Source: Rheum nobile (lineage: Eukaryota > Streptophyta > Magnoliopsida > Caryophyllales > Polygonaceae). Taken from it: DNA of 64,000 bases. The first letter of the stretch is position 1; every line of letters begins with the position of its first letter. Location: NCBI GenBank assembly GCA_027886185.1, contig WOAB01000103.1:1984001-2048000 (forward strand). Reading direction: 5' to 3'. The notes under the pieces are model-generated. The model saw only the letters and a list, made by a program, of their open reading frames with translations, did no database searches and had not been told where the DNA came from. The translations under genes were made by a program, and so were the position numbers. Of the stretch, positions 1-11,814 are shown piece by piece.

Positions 1-1734
1 TTATTACAAGCTAAGTTGTTACAAATTGTAAGCTATAAATTTATTTAAATTATTCTAAGCATTATGTTAAGATTTATTTTAAATAAAATTTATGAAACTT
101 AACCTAGAATATTTAAATCAAGTTTAACAAATTTTTGTCAAAGATTTATGCATGGTTAAATTTACAAGAAAAATAACTTAAACTTATTTTAGCCTAAGTT
201 AAATTTTATATAATTTAATTTTGGGTTAAAATAAATATTACAAACTTAATATATTAATTTGGGCAACTTTTGTAATTTATTAAAAGTAAAAGAAGGCATT
301 TTTGCCACAAACCCAAAATAAGAGGGTCACGACCGTAATTTCCGAGAAACTCTTTCTTCAACCTCCAGCGGCTGTCCTCGCGAGCTCAAACATGGCCTCG
401 AATGGCGATTTTTCAACCCGATTAATTCAATCGCTCATGTTTACCGTTCGTTTCTCTCTTCAATTCAAGGCAAGTGGCGGTTCGCTCTTGTATTTTATTC
501 CATTTTCCCTTAATTGACAATGAATTGGTTGTCTTAATTAAGTTGGGATAAAAATCTAAAAGTTGATGTTTGAGAACTTATGTGTATAAAAATATTGTGA
601 AATTGAACCTTATTATTAGGTTGTATGTATGCTAGCTATAACCTTATATATATATTTATATTATTATAGGTTGCTAGGTAACATTGGTGTGATTGTTGTG
701 AATTGGTGAGATATATAATTACTAGATAGCACGAGTATTCGTAGGAACGATATTTCCTTGCGAGGTTTAGTCATTTATTTATAGCTCGGTGTTAGGAGAA
801 TTATTGCCCTAATGCTTTTGGTCATGACCTACCCTTATATTGCATACGAGGTGGTGCACTTAGCTAGTGCCAAATCTTCAGGATTTATCCCATTCTTCAT
901 TACTTTACGAGACTGGTTGTGGAAATAAAAGTCTTAACGTGAATGAACGTTTTCGAATTAAGTAAGATAAGTGCCTTGTGCACATAATTAATATACCCTC
1001 GGGCGAGAAGTACAAAACGGAACCCGTCTGGACTCTTGTTTTAGAGTAAGTCCTCTTTCCAATCTGAATTCGCATTACGCGGTGAGGTTGGTCGGGGACC
1101 CAAATAATCAAGGTCGGTTTTCAAACTTTGTGTGATAAATCTAAACGTTCCCAAACAATTGTTCATACTTCCTAAATACTCAATCCCTTTGGAGTCTTCT
1201 TTTGATTCATACATTTTCCTTCTATTTCGTGAGAATTTCCGGGTTATGTATCGCTCTTCTCGTCTATTATTCGAGGGACAATGATAGTAACCGGTTATAA
1301 TCACAAGAACCACTTTATTTGAACCCTTGTTTAGTCTTTCATTAGACTAAACAACCTTCTCTTTTCTTTGCATGGTTGACTGGTGTCATCCGTCCCTTAC
1401 GGCACATGAGGAATAGATTCCCAAGTCGAGAACGTGGGAAGGCGATGTTGAAGGTGGCTGCGTTTTGCTTTAAGATAATTGTTATTTGTTTTTTTAATAA
1501 AGGTTAAGGATCCTGTTGTTAGTTTAAATAAAGTCTTCCGTTGTACTTTTGATATACTGTAAGGTTGCCTTGTTTTGCAACGTCGTTTATTTGTAAGACA
1601 TTGTTTACTTTAAATGTATTGTTATTATTCTACTTTGTCTTTTGCGATCAATACTGTAATGCCTTGGGTGATTTCGGATATGCGTTCCGGGGTCACTGGC
1701 GGTAATATTCCTAAGGTAATTTAGGGCTGTTACA
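1..1734. mobile_element. 3' part of a long LTR, probably Ty3/gypsy
   Basis: No protein-coding homology is visible here. The stretch ends in TGTTACA at 1728-1734, a common end of Ty3/gypsy LTRs. It then abuts a copia reverse transcriptase that is cut off exactly at that point, so I infer the terminal part of an LTR inserted into the copia element. The insertion would have duplicated GATAT (1735-1739), but the other copy and the LTR start lie before the window. The region contains a TATA-like run near 641-668 and a leader-like stretch near 300-520. Whether it is a solo LTR or part of a full element cannot be decided. The short ORFs inside look spurious. Confidence 0.5.
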
Positions 1735-4310
1735 GATATCTGGTGCATATACTCAAAGCAAATGCAACATCTAGGAGAGTACAAACCATGACATACATGA
1801 TGGACCCTACTGTGGATGCATAAGGAATCCTACTCATTCTCTCTAGCTCGGTAGGTGTCACTGGGCACTGCTTCTTGCTGACTTGTAAGCCATGTTGCAT
1901 AGGCAAGAATCCCTGCTTGGAACTCTTCATATTGAATCTATCTAGAACCTTATCCACATAAGTTCCTTGACTTAGTCCAATAAATCTCTTAGACCTATCT
2001 CTATAGAACTTGATGCCTAATATGTACTCGGCCTCTTCTAAGTCTTTCATCGAGAAATACTTCTTAAACCAGTCAATGTCATTTCCAATGAGTAATATGT
2101 CATCCACATACAAGACCAGGAATACCACTTTGCTCCCACTAAACTTCTTGTAAACACAAGGTTCTTCTTCACATCTGATGAAGTCAAACTGTTTGACCAC
2201 AACTCCTTGATGCTTGCTTAAGTCCATAAATGGACTTCTTAAGCTTGCATACTTTCCTAGAATTCTGTGGATCCTGAAAATCCTTAGGTTGTGTCATGTA
2301 CACATCCTCTTCTAAATAACCATTTAGAAAAGTGGTTTTGACATCCGTTTTCCAGATCTCATAATCATAATGAGCTGTAATTGCTAGGAGTATCCGAATG
2401 GATCTGATCATGACGACTAGAGAGAAGGTTTCATCATAGTCAATACCATGAATCTGTTTAAAGCCTTTTGCAACCAGTCTCGCTTTGAAAACTGTTACGT
2501 TTCTATCCTTGTCTGTTTTGAGTTTGTAAATCCATTTACACCATATGGGTACTATCCCATCTGGCAAATCTATCAAGTCCCATACTTGATTCTCATACAT
2601 GGAATCCATTTCAGACTTCATGGCAATACGCCATTTCTCGGAGTCTGGACTCACCACATCCTGCTTGTACGTAGTAGGCTCATCGCTTTCTAAAAGCAGG
2701 ATGTCCAAACTCGCAATCAATATGAAATCAGCATATCTCTTTGGCTGCGTTCTAGGCCTATCTGATCTACGTGTGGGCTGAACAACAGGAGGATCTGCCA
2801 CAACATTTTGTGAGACCTCATTGGAATCAGATTCAGGAGAAACGATAGGAATGGGGTCTTGTGACTCCACTACCTCCGGTGTATGAGTTCCCTCTTCTTG
2901 CGGGATTAGGTCCCCAAATACCGTCGTCTCTGACATAGAGTAATCCATGTCATCTTGTTGCTCAGTTTGTTGCTCTTCTTGAACTTCTTCGAGATCAACA
3001 TTTCTCCCACTTGACTTTTTGGAAACAAATTCTTTTTCCATAAAGACACTATTCCTAGCAACAAACACTTTGTGTTCACTGAGATTGTAGAAGTAGTATC
3101 CTTTAGTTTCCTTAGGATATCCTACAAAGAAGCACTTATCTGATTTGGGTGCAAGTTTATCTGCTAGTAAACGTTTTACATAAGCTTCACATCCCCAGAT
3201 CTTTAGAAAAGACAAACTTGGAACTCTTCCAGTCCATAACTTATATGGTGTCTTATCTACAGCTTTGGACGGAGTCTTGTTTAGTATGAACACTGCATTT
3301 GTGAGAGCATATCCCCAGAAAGATATTGCAAGATCAGCAAAACTCATCATAGATCGAACCATGTCCAACAAGGTTTTGTTCCTCCATTTAGACACACCAT
3401 TCAATTGTGGTGTTCCAGGTGGAGTTAGTTGTGAGGCGATCCCACAACTTCTTAAATGATGATCAAATTCTTGACTCAAATATTCATCACCACGATCAAA
3501 TTATAGTGCTTTAATTTTCTTGCCAAGTTGATTTTCAACTTCATTTTGAAACTCTTTGAGCTTTTCAAAAGATTCAGACTTATGCTTCATTAAGTATATG
3601 TATCCATATCTACTTAAATCATCAGTAAAGGTTATGAAGTATCTGTTACCACCTCTAGCTTCTGTATTCATTGGTCCACATACATCCGAATGTATTCGGG
3701 CCAAAAGCTTGGTTGCCCTTTCACTCACTCCAGTAAAAGGTGACCTTGTCATCTTTCCCATTAGGCAAGATTCACATGTTTTAAATGAATCACAATCAAA
3801 TGAGGTTAGAAGTCCATCCTTATAGAGCTTCTTCATGCGATTTAAGCTAATGTGACCTAATCGACAATGCCATAAATTAGTGGTGTTAGAATCATTTGCT
3901 TTTTGCTTTTTGGTGTTTATGTTATATATTCTGGATCCTTGTTCTAGCACATAGAGTCCATTACTCAGTAGTGCATCGGCATAAAAAACGTTATCCTTGT
4001 AAATAGAAAAACGTTGATTTTTTAGTATAAAATCATAGCCTTCTAAATCCAAAACACAAGTCACAATAAGGTTTCTAGTAATAGATGAGACAAAATAACA
4101 ATTATTAAGTTATAATACTAAACCAGAAGGTAAAACTAAACTACAATCTCCAATGGCAAGTGCAGTAACCCTTGCTCTAATTCCAATGCATAGGTCTAAC
4201 TCTCCCCTATCTAAGCTTCTACTTCTTCTTACTCCATGCACATTCGAAATAATGTGAGAACCACAGCCTGAGTCTAATACCCAAGTTGAAACTTTAGTTG
4301 TTAGGACTTA
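1735..4310 (-). pseudogene. copia-1 pol: protease, integrase, partial reverse transcriptase
   Basis: Order on the minus strand: a protease motif LDSGCGSHI near 4260-4285; a GAG-pre-integrase segment (WHCRLGHISLNRMKKL) near 3830-3890; the integrase core (IHSDVCGPM, then FDRGDEYL, then PPGTPQLNGVSKWRN) at about 3380-3700; and reverse transcriptase with KARLVAKGF, KTTFLNGYLEEDVY, SIYGLKQAS and the catalytic YVDDILL near 2090-2115. An in-frame TAA lies just before FDRGDEYL (about 3490) and another stop lies between protease and GAG-pre-integrase. A frameshift falls near 2200-2227, and roughly a dozen residues are missing after YVDDILLIGND. The protein ends at ICTRYL where the neighbouring LTR cuts in. 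Copia pol normally makes an integrating cDNA in cytoplasmic particles; this copy cannot. Confidence 0.85.
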
Positions 4311-5178
4311 TATAACATTCACACCTAAATTGGAACTCACAGTTCCATTCTTCTTATCTTCCAGGTATTTCGGGTAGTTCCTCTTCCAATGCCCCTTGGC
4401 ATGGCAGTAGAAACAATCATGGTCAACAACTACTTTAGCTTTTTCAAAAGTCTGCTTAGGTTGTGCAACTTGCTTGCCTTTCCCTTGCACGTTCTTCTTC
4501 TGTTGTCCAAGTGCCCCTTTCTTGAACCCTCTTCCCTTGTTGGCCATCAGAATCTCTTTCTTTGTGTCAACAGAGAGATTTTGCTCAGCTGTTTTGAGCA
4601 TCTCATGTAGCTCTTCAAGTGTTTTTCCAACTCCATTCATATTGAAGTTCAACTTGAATTGAGCAAATCTAGCATGCAAAGAATGAAGTATGAAGTATGT
4701 AGCCAACTCTTGACTATATGGGTGGCCAAGTCTTTCCATGTTCTCAAAATGTCCAATCATATTGAACACATGATCAGTAACTGGCTTGCCTTTCTCAAGG
4801 TTGTAATCAAGAATTGCCTTATGAGTCTCATATCTCTCCATTATCGCTTGCTCCTGAAACATAACTTTCAGGTTGTGAATGATGGTGTATGCATCCATCC
4901 TCTCAAACCTCTTTTGAAGGCTCAATTCCATGGAGCCAACATAAGAAAAGTGACAATCACTGACTTATCTTTGATATGATTTTTTCCTCTACTATCTCCT
5001 CTGGAGTAGACATAGCCGTCAGTGTTGGGATAGGGGTGTCAAGGACATTCTCTCTTCCTTCAGACCTGAGAACAATTCTCAGATTTCTTTCCCAATCGAG
5101 GAAGTTGTTTCCGTTCAGCTTATTCTTCTCAAGAATCGAACGTAAGTTGATGATTATTGGGTTATCGTTTCTAGACAT
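4308..5178 (-). pseudogene. copia-1 gag
   Basis: The likely start is the ATG at 5176-5178, giving MSRNDNPIIINLRSILEKN, followed by a typical copia gag segment with LNGNNFLDWERNLRIVL. A zinc knuckle with C-x2-C-x4-H pattern (CFYCHAKGHWKRN, final Cys replaced by Asn) lies near 4380-4420, where nucleic-acid binding would occur. The reading frame breaks between 4957 and 4931 with loss of part of the capsid-like domain. It precedes the protease motif in the normal copia order. Gag forms the particle in which reverse transcription occurs; this copy is broken. Confidence 0.8.
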
Positions 5179-6998
5179 GATATCTACAACATAAATAACA
5201 TGCAAAATGTAAATCATACTTGTAATGCAAGAGCTTAAAATTTTTAAACATGCTTTAAACATAAATAAGCTAATGCCATTTTATTCATTAATATTTTCTC
5301 TTTGAATAAAATGATTCCAATATCCTATTTCAGATAAGACTTTAGGCGTACTTTGGCACTTTCCTAAATCCTATGTGATCAAGGTAAGTAAATTTTACTA
5401 GTTATAACATTTATAACTCTTGGTTGATAGATTACACTTATGTCAAATCTATCCCATGCCTCAAAATCTATAACTTTATATTTTGGTCTTTTGTTGCGTA
5501 TAACCAAATCAAGGTTGCAAACCCCTTATATAGATTTATCCGTACTATCCCAAGGTCAAAGACGAACACCTTGTTTTGGAAAAACCTATCCATCAAATTC
5601 CAAGGGCCTCATAGGTTATGATTTGGAAAGGCAAAATCTCAATTTTCTTTTAAGGGAATGGAATTAGGTTTATCATGCAAGTCTATTTACTAATGAACTA
5701 AATAGCATAAATAAACAAGTAAGCATAAAGTTAGAGATATTTAAAGCAAAACAAATGCAATAAATAAATGTGATCCTAGTATGGCCCCTAAAAACCCATA
5801 AAATCTAATCTTCATAGATTCTTCTTGTCCTTGGATCTCCATCGTTGATTCACCTCTGGAGCTCCATCCTGGAATCTTCATAGGATCTTCTTCTTCTCTT
5901 GTATTACATAATGTAAATCTAATATAATTTCTTAAAAATTAAATTACAAAAATACATAACGTTACGTAGATCGTGTACAAGAAAACAATAACGATACGCA
6001 TATCATATTTTCTATCCTATTTGGGCCATACCAGTCACCGCATGCAATAATAATATCATAATATTAAATCATACATGCATAATATAATATCAAATATTAA
6101 GAGACAATAATCGACCATTAATCATATTAATAGACTTTTAAGATTAAATTAATTAAATTATCCAATAAAATAACTAATGCAATCTTCTTATTATTATAAT
6201 TCAATAAAATCATATATGGAATTAATACAAATATTAATCATTACCATGTATAATTGGATACAATATACTCTAGAGATAAGATATCTTGTTACCATATCTA
6301 ATTTAGGTAGTTAGGATCTTAGGCTAGCAAACCCTAACCCCAGTCACCTAACCCTTACCGCCGCACCATGCAGCCAGCCCACCTCAGTTGGCCGCACCAG
6401 CAGCCCAACCACCAGCCACCGCGCCGCACATCCCTGCCTCGTCGGACCACCATTGAACCGCCGTGAGCCATATTAGCCGCCCAACCACGGATTTACCCCT
6501 TCTCCCACTCAAATTTTGTAACAATTACAAATTTTGATGATTTTAAGGAAAATATGGTGTAATTTAAAAAAAATTAATGTATGAACCAATTTCATACAAA
6601 ATTAATCAACTTTGGGCATTCAAGGCATGAAATTCTAAATTTATAGGGTTTGAATCAATTTTCACCAACATGAAAAATCAAGTATTTTTATGTGTGTTTA
6701 TGATTTATACAAGAAATCATATCTCTTGCATAAATTAAACATACAAATCGATTTTGGGGTCAAAATTAAGCAAAAAATTAGAATTTTTGACATGCATAAT
6801 TACGGTTGTGAGGCTGAAATTTTCGAGTATATTATATACATAAAAGTCACAGCTTTATGCATCCAATCAACTAAAATCACAATTTTAATCATACAAGTTA
6901 GTCCATACATCAATTTTACCACTAAATTGAACCAAAATAATCAAGAACATGCATCAAAATTAGCAACTTTAATCATGATCATATCAATTTATGCAAGA
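5179..6998 (-). other. copia-1 untranslated leader
   Basis: This 1.8-kb AT-rich stretch lies between the primer-binding site and gag. Only short chance ORFs are present. A GC-rich patch at about 6350-6490 has repeated CCGCACC/CAGCC words, reminiscent of the long leaders of some copia families. No gene is visible. Confidence 0.55.
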
Positions 6999-7011
6999 GG
7001 CTCTGATACCA
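6999..7011 (-). other. Primer-binding site of copia-1 (tRNA-iMet type)
   Basis: The minus strand reads TGGTATCAGAGCC, the standard complement of the 3' end of initiator tRNA-Met used by most plant copia elements. It lies one base from the LTR end (CCCTACA at 7013-7019 on minus), which fixes the LTR boundary. Confidence 0.85.
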
Positions 7012-7012
7012 C

Positions 7013-7785
7013 TGTAGGGATTTAGATGTTATAAGCGGAATTTCATAAAATAGTTTTCTAACATCTAACTTATGATCTCATGCATAAACTTGATACGAAC
7101 CACATATGAAAGAGTAACATACCTTTTGATGCAAAACTTGTTTCCGGGATCACCCTGGAGAATAGAGCCTCAAGTGTGACTTCTCTACTTGGTCCACACG
7201 AGCACAATACTAGATCGTCTTGCCTTCATTTGTTAGAACGAACGGAAGTTCCAAAATCCACGCTTGCACAAGGCTTTTGCCGTATGTATATATGTTGTGA
7301 TGTTAATTGTGATTCATAATCACATGTACGCACCTTTTATGCATATATCAGAATTGGATTATCCTTTTAGTATTATTTTATAATATATTAGGAAAGTAGA
7401 AATATATATTCTTTTATCATATATCTTAAAGATAAATCTCCTTTTAACTAGAAAGGGATATTTATGGTTGATACAATATCTTATCTTTCCTAAAGATATA
7501 TTTCCTTATATCATCAAGTAAATAGATAATTCTTTATTATTACTTGATGAATAATCCACTCTTCCAATATTACCATATGACCGAAATTCCCTAGTCCCAC
7601 TATGGGCCTCGGGTTGCTTTGATCTAGCCCAATTACTCTATTGTGTGTGACCTTAAAGGACCCAGATGTAATAGCAATGGGCCAAATCCAATTTATCCCA
7701 TAAATCATAGTTGACTTTCAGCAAAACACTAAAACTACCTAAAATATCCGAATTATATATCTCCATTATTAATCTTATTGTAACA
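7013..7785 (-). repeat. 5' LTR of copia-1
   Basis: The inner end is fixed by the adjacent primer-binding site and by the CA terminus on the minus strand. The outer end is placed at TGTTACA (minus; 7779-7785) because it gives a TG..CA LTR of usual length, but no second LTR is available for comparison, so the outer edge is tentative. Confidence 0.6.
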
Positions 7786-8609
7786 TTAGTAATTGCCATC
7801 TTGATTAAAGAATACATATTTCTTCACAAATATATTTAAACAGAGGGAGTATTAGTTATGGTTAAATATAATTAATTTGGAGGGAGATGCATTTACATTT
7901 GGTGTAAATGAATAATCTTGCACCGCTAGTACATTTTTTACCTATAGATAAAAATTTGTTAATTTTTGCCTAAGTAAAAGTGTGGATGTGATTTTTTTTC
8001 TTCCCCTAATCTAAAATATATTTGCACATATTTACATTACTATGTCTCTTCCTCTAATACATTTTTTGTTATGCAACTTTATAGGACAACAACAATGTCT
8101 TCTTCCAAAGTGCTCTAGTTCCCCGGTATTTTCTCTAGTTATTCGAAATCACTTACACCACAAAACCTAGTCTTGCGACCAAGCACTACCACCATCGGTC
8201 ACCCTAAGCACAAATCATGCATTTGATAAGTGTAACGAAACCTCATGCAACAGACAAATTTGCACACATTTCTTCACAAAAAAACTTGAATGGAACAATG
8301 GATATACAAATTCAAACAACATACAACATTAATCAAGAGCGAATTTCACCAAAATCATCAAGTCTTGGGTCAATTATTTAAATGAATTAAAAACTAGGTT
8401 TTTGGGTCCCTGGTGGTGGCTTGAAGAGGTTGGTGGCGCTGCTGTGGTGCTTCGTTGTCTTAAAAGGAGCAAGGTTATATGTGTCAGTCTCTTTTCTAAC
8501 CTATGGTGGTTGGATAGTGGTGGTAGGGTGTTGGAGTGGAAAATAAATAAAGAGATGAAAGGAAAAGGAATAGAGAGTAAGCTTTGGAGAGAAAGAAGGT
8601 GGGTATTGG
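7786..8609. other. Intervening DNA, no gene recognised
   Basis: AT-rich sequence with only short chance ORFs. At about 7840-7855 the words AGAGGGAGTA resemble a terminal fragment of a Stowaway/mariner-type element, but the partner end is absent. Nothing else is recognisable. Confidence 0.4.
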
Positions 8610-9253
8610 CAGGGGCGGAGCTACCTTGTGCCGAGGGGGCTACAACCCCCTCTGAAAAAAAAAGAATGTTTGTATTTAAGAAAACCTTATAGCCTAGTGA
8701 TAAAGTGTCATCTTCTAGCTGTAAGTATATCAAAAGGTATGTGTTTTGAATCTTGTCACCCTCTCCCCTCTCTTTTTTTCTTCATTTTGTTTGTTTCATG
8801 TATGGTACTGTTAGTGTACCCTTTATTTCTATTAAATGATTACTTTCTTTCTTGTATGTTATATAGTATTGTTAACGTATATTCTTTATTTTTATTAAAT
8901 GATTCTTTATTGTTTTTAATTCCATTACTGAAAGAGAGAGTAAATAATATATTTACTACTATATCGTATCATTAAAATGTATTTACTACATAAATGGAGA
9001 AATAGTTTGTATGTATTAGCATTTTACAAAACTCTAAAGCACTAAATTCAAGATTAAGTTCTTATCCAACACAGATAATCCACTAAGTTTTCTGAATTTG
9101 TCTAATTGTGAGGTTGAGATTGGTCTTGATGAGTTATAAATTTATTAAGAATTAAAAAAAATGATTTTTTATATTTTATATGTTACATTAAAGTTGATTA
9201 TAACTATGCAGGATTTTAGCCCCCATTAGGGCAAAATTCTGCGTCCGCCCCTG
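8610..9253. mobile_element. Non-autonomous hAT-type element
   Basis: The element begins CAGGGGCGGA and ends TCCGCCCCTG, a perfect 10-bp terminal inverted repeat. It is flanked by the identical 8-bp direct repeat GGTATTGG at 8602-8609 and 9254-9261. An 8-bp target duplication and CAGGG-type ends are the signature of the hAT superfamily. At 644 bp it contains no transposase, so it must have been moved in trans. The intact TSD and ends argue for a fairly recent insertion. Confidence 0.93.
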
Positions 9254-9360
9254 GGTATTGGGATGATTTGTTACGACTAGTATAGCCCATTTACGTCCAT
9301 AATTTATTTATTTATTTTGGTGAGGAAAGAATTAGAATGGTCTTAGATTCTATGCGAAGA

Positions 9361-9933
9361 TCAGCCTAGAGCATCCTTGCGGATGAGAACACAAAGTTCT
9401 AAATCAAGACTAAGGTTAGACACAAATGGTGAAAAGCTGAGTTTGGCAATGCAATCAACATTGCAATTCACCTCCCTAAAAATGTGTCTAAGTTGGACTT
9501 CTTGTAAATAATGGATGTCAACCAAAATGTCGGCTACAACCATTTCAATTTCTCAGGGACAATCCCAAATGCATTTGATAGCATTTAAAAGGCAAAGATT
9601 GTCTCCTTCAATTTGTAACTTGGTAATGTTTAGTGTTTCAGCATACGAGATGCTTTGTTTCAAAGCTATTGCTTCAGTCATGAGAATGTTGTTAAAACCA
9701 CAACGATTACTACTCATATGAATAACCTTTGCTCTATCATTTCTAATTATGAAGCCATACCCAGCTTCACCATTTGTTAGTTTTGATCCGTCAAAATTGA
9801 TTTTGTAAAAGTTTTGGTTTGGTTTTTCCCATCTTAAAAACTTGGTTTTCCTAATTTGAGGTGGTTTGCTTTTTGGTTGTCTGAATTCATCGATGTATTT
9901 AATTTTTGTTTTATCCCAGTTTTTGATGAGCAA
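9361..9933 (-). pseudogene. LINE RNase H-like domain
   Basis: The frame includes KINFDGSKLTNGEAGYGFII, followed by EAIALKQSISYAETL and LQIEGDNLCLLNAI, the usual order of acidic residues in plant LINE-associated RNase H domains (D, E, D). A TGA near 9550 interrupts the same frame before the end (HIFREVNCNVDCIAKLS). RNase H would remove RNA from the RNA:DNA hybrid; this copy is truncated by the stop. Confidence 0.8.
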
Positions 9934-9968
9934 GGTGATATGTTGTGAAAGGTCTTTAATTCTATCAT

Positions 9969-10998
9969 TTAGGTCAGAGTTAAAAATGATTTGGTTTCTG
10001 TTGATCTAGATGCCCACCATGTAGTAGTGAGACAGATAAATTCTTTCTTGGTTAGGAGAGATTGTAGTTCAGAGAGAATCTCCCTTGGTCTTTTGTTGTT
10101 GTAATCGAAATATCGAATAATATTTTCAATTGTCGCATTTTGTTGTTTGATTTGTTTAAGGGTGAACGGGAATTGTAGCAAGAAATGAGTTAGATCTTCT
10201 AGGGGGTTGTTGCAAGAATCACATGCCTGAGGAACTAGAACATATTTTTGCACAAGTCTTTGTTTAGTTGGAAGGCCGTTATGACATATTTTCCAAAGAA
10301 AGTTTTTGACTTTGGGATATGTATCTAATTTCCATATCCATGCCAGGTTATTAGTTAAGGGTGTTTGTTGCTTTGTTATTAAGTCGAAGGCAGATTTAGT
10401 AGAAAACCAACCATTTTTATTAGGAGCCCAATACAGTCTGTCAGGAATTTGGTTTTGGGGGATGTGTATATCCAAGATGTGTTTAACAACATGTTGATTT
10501 AGAAGTTCGTCTAGTTTAATTTTGTTCCAATTTATATTATTGTCAATAAAGTCACTGACCTTTATTAAAGGATTAGTAATAATATTTGGTTGTGTATTGT
10601 CTTTAAGGTTTAAACCAGACAACCAATTATCTGTCCAAAATCGGGTGGATTTACCATCTCTTACTAGCCATTGAAGACCCATTTGAAATTCTTTTCTAAG
10701 TTTGAGTAGTTGAGCCCATTGCCAAGAGTGGTTGCCTTTTGTGCAGTATTGGAGTATGTTTACCTCCTTTAGATATTTTTCAGTGATGATTTTCACCCAG
10801 ATATTGTTTGGTTCAACAAAGATTTTCCAGATAAGTTTCATTTGGAGTGCTTTATTCATATCTTGTGTTTTTCTAATACCAATTCCACCATTATATTTGT
10901 TTTTGCATATTTTATCCCAGTCTATTAATGGTTTATGTGACGAGTCTTTGTTTCAAAAGAAAATTCTATTGATTGTGTCAAATTCCTTATGCAAATAA
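9969..10998 (-). pseudogene. LINE reverse transcriptase C-terminus with zf-RVT
   Basis: Upstream of the first Met the frame already reads a typical LINE segment (WDKICKNKYNGGIGIRKTQDMNKALQMKLIWKI, about 10840-10940). It continues through a zf-RVT-like domain with WIWKLDTYPKVKNFLWK, then C-x2-C spacing in QACDSCNNPLED and LTHFLLQFPF. The reading frame shifts between this segment and the RNase H part. The catalytic reverse transcriptase motifs are not present, so this is a remnant. Confidence 0.8.
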
Positions 10999-11000
10999 GA

Positions 11001-11486
11001 AGGAAGCATGAAACTTTACGTTAAGAAGTTTGGTTTGGCATGAAACAAATACTAGTCCATAATTTTAATTGGTCCACATGGCATTTTATGGAAAATTTAT
11101 ACCATAGTAAAAACATAAAATTTATTTTAAAAGTATTTGTTCCGTTGTTGTCCCAATCTTCAAGTCCACGACCTTCACCAGCGGACGACACGATTTGCAC
11201 CTCCTTCATCGATGGGCGATATCCTTCAGACTCGTTGTTAGATTAACACAACTACCATGAATCCACCACGCCTATTCATCATTGCCGACGACCTTAACCT
11301 TTACCACAACCTTCCTCGTTGTAAACCTAAGACCACTTTTAAGCACAATTAATTGGAAATAATCTGTGACTTAAATCTTTTCTTTCTAAATGCTACGAAT
11401 AGGGGAAATTATGAATGTTTTTTGTTGGAAAAAATTGTTCAATCTTATACCAAACTAAAATTTATGGATTCATTGTTAGCGGTATA
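11001..11486. other. Intervening DNA, no gene recognised
   Basis: Short overlapping ORFs on both strands show no domain. This is flanking DNA between the LINE fragment and the gypsy LTR. Confidence 0.4.
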
Positions 11487-11792
11487 TGATACAAGTATTG
11501 AGTGAGTGAGCACGTGACTGGCCGTTAAGACATTTGTTAGCTCGGCCGTTATTCTGTTAGCAACAGAATGAGCTAGTTAAAAGGGGAAATTAGCTGGAGA
11601 AAGGGGATATGCCATTTTCATTGTAAGATTTGTAGCTTCCTGGTAGCCATGGCCGTGAAATGTTTGGTTTTGTGAACCTGCATTCAAGTTTGGAATTGTT
11701 GTTTGAATTGAACATCAATTTCCTCTATCATTCTGTTCTTGCCAATTCCTTCTAGTTTGGTTATGAGATTGTGATACAGTTTATATGTAACA
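11487..11792 (+). repeat. 5' LTR of element R
   Basis: It begins TGATACAAGTATTGAGTG and ends in AACA, and matches 34982-35256. Relative to the 3' LTR it lacks an 11-bp block between two CACGTG words and carries about 36 extra bases near 11681-11716. A handful of substitutions separate the two copies. Confidence 0.9.
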
Positions 11793-11794
11793 AT

Positions 11795-11804
11795 TGGTAT
11801 CAGA
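11795..11804 (+). other. Primer-binding site of element R (tRNA-iMet type)
   Basis: TGGTATCAGA directly follows the LTR after two bases and matches the complement of the initiator tRNA-Met 3' end. It fixes the 5' LTR boundary and the plus orientation. Confidence 0.85.
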
Positions 11805-11814
11805 TTCTTCGATC

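Larger units (their letters stand above)
1735..7785 (-). mobile_element. Truncated Ty1/copia retrotransposon (copia-1)
   Basis: Read on the minus strand this is a 5' LTR (right end), primer-binding site, about 1.8 kb of leader, gag, protease, integrase and the first part of reverse transcriptase. The order integrase before reverse transcriptase defines Ty1/copia. The rest of reverse transcriptase, RNase H and the 3' LTR are missing because the LTR at 1-1734 interrupts the element; they may continue beyond the left edge. Stops and frameshifts in gag and pol show it is inactive. Confidence 0.85.
9340..11000 (-). mobile_element. LINE (non-LTR retrotransposon) fragment
   Basis: The minus strand encodes the carboxy-terminal part of a plant LINE ORF2: the end of reverse transcriptase, a zf-RVT domain and an RNase H-like domain. 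The upstream endonuclease and most of the reverse transcriptase are absent, consistent with 5' truncation near 11000. No clear poly-A tail or target duplication was found. Both edges are approximate. Confidence 0.8.

Noticed and set aside
302..517. Small protein of 71 residues in the left LTR
   Set aside because: No domain; the region looks like an LTR leader and the frame is probably chance.
5424..5667. Overlapping short plus-strand ORFs in the copia-1 leader
   Set aside because: No domain and lying antisense to the leader of the element.
7840..7856. Stowaway terminal repeat AGAGGGAGTA
   Set aside because: Only one end is present and the match is too short to call an element.
8402..8692. 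ORFs around the left end of the hAT element
   Set aside because: They run across the insertion junction and have no homology; chance frames.
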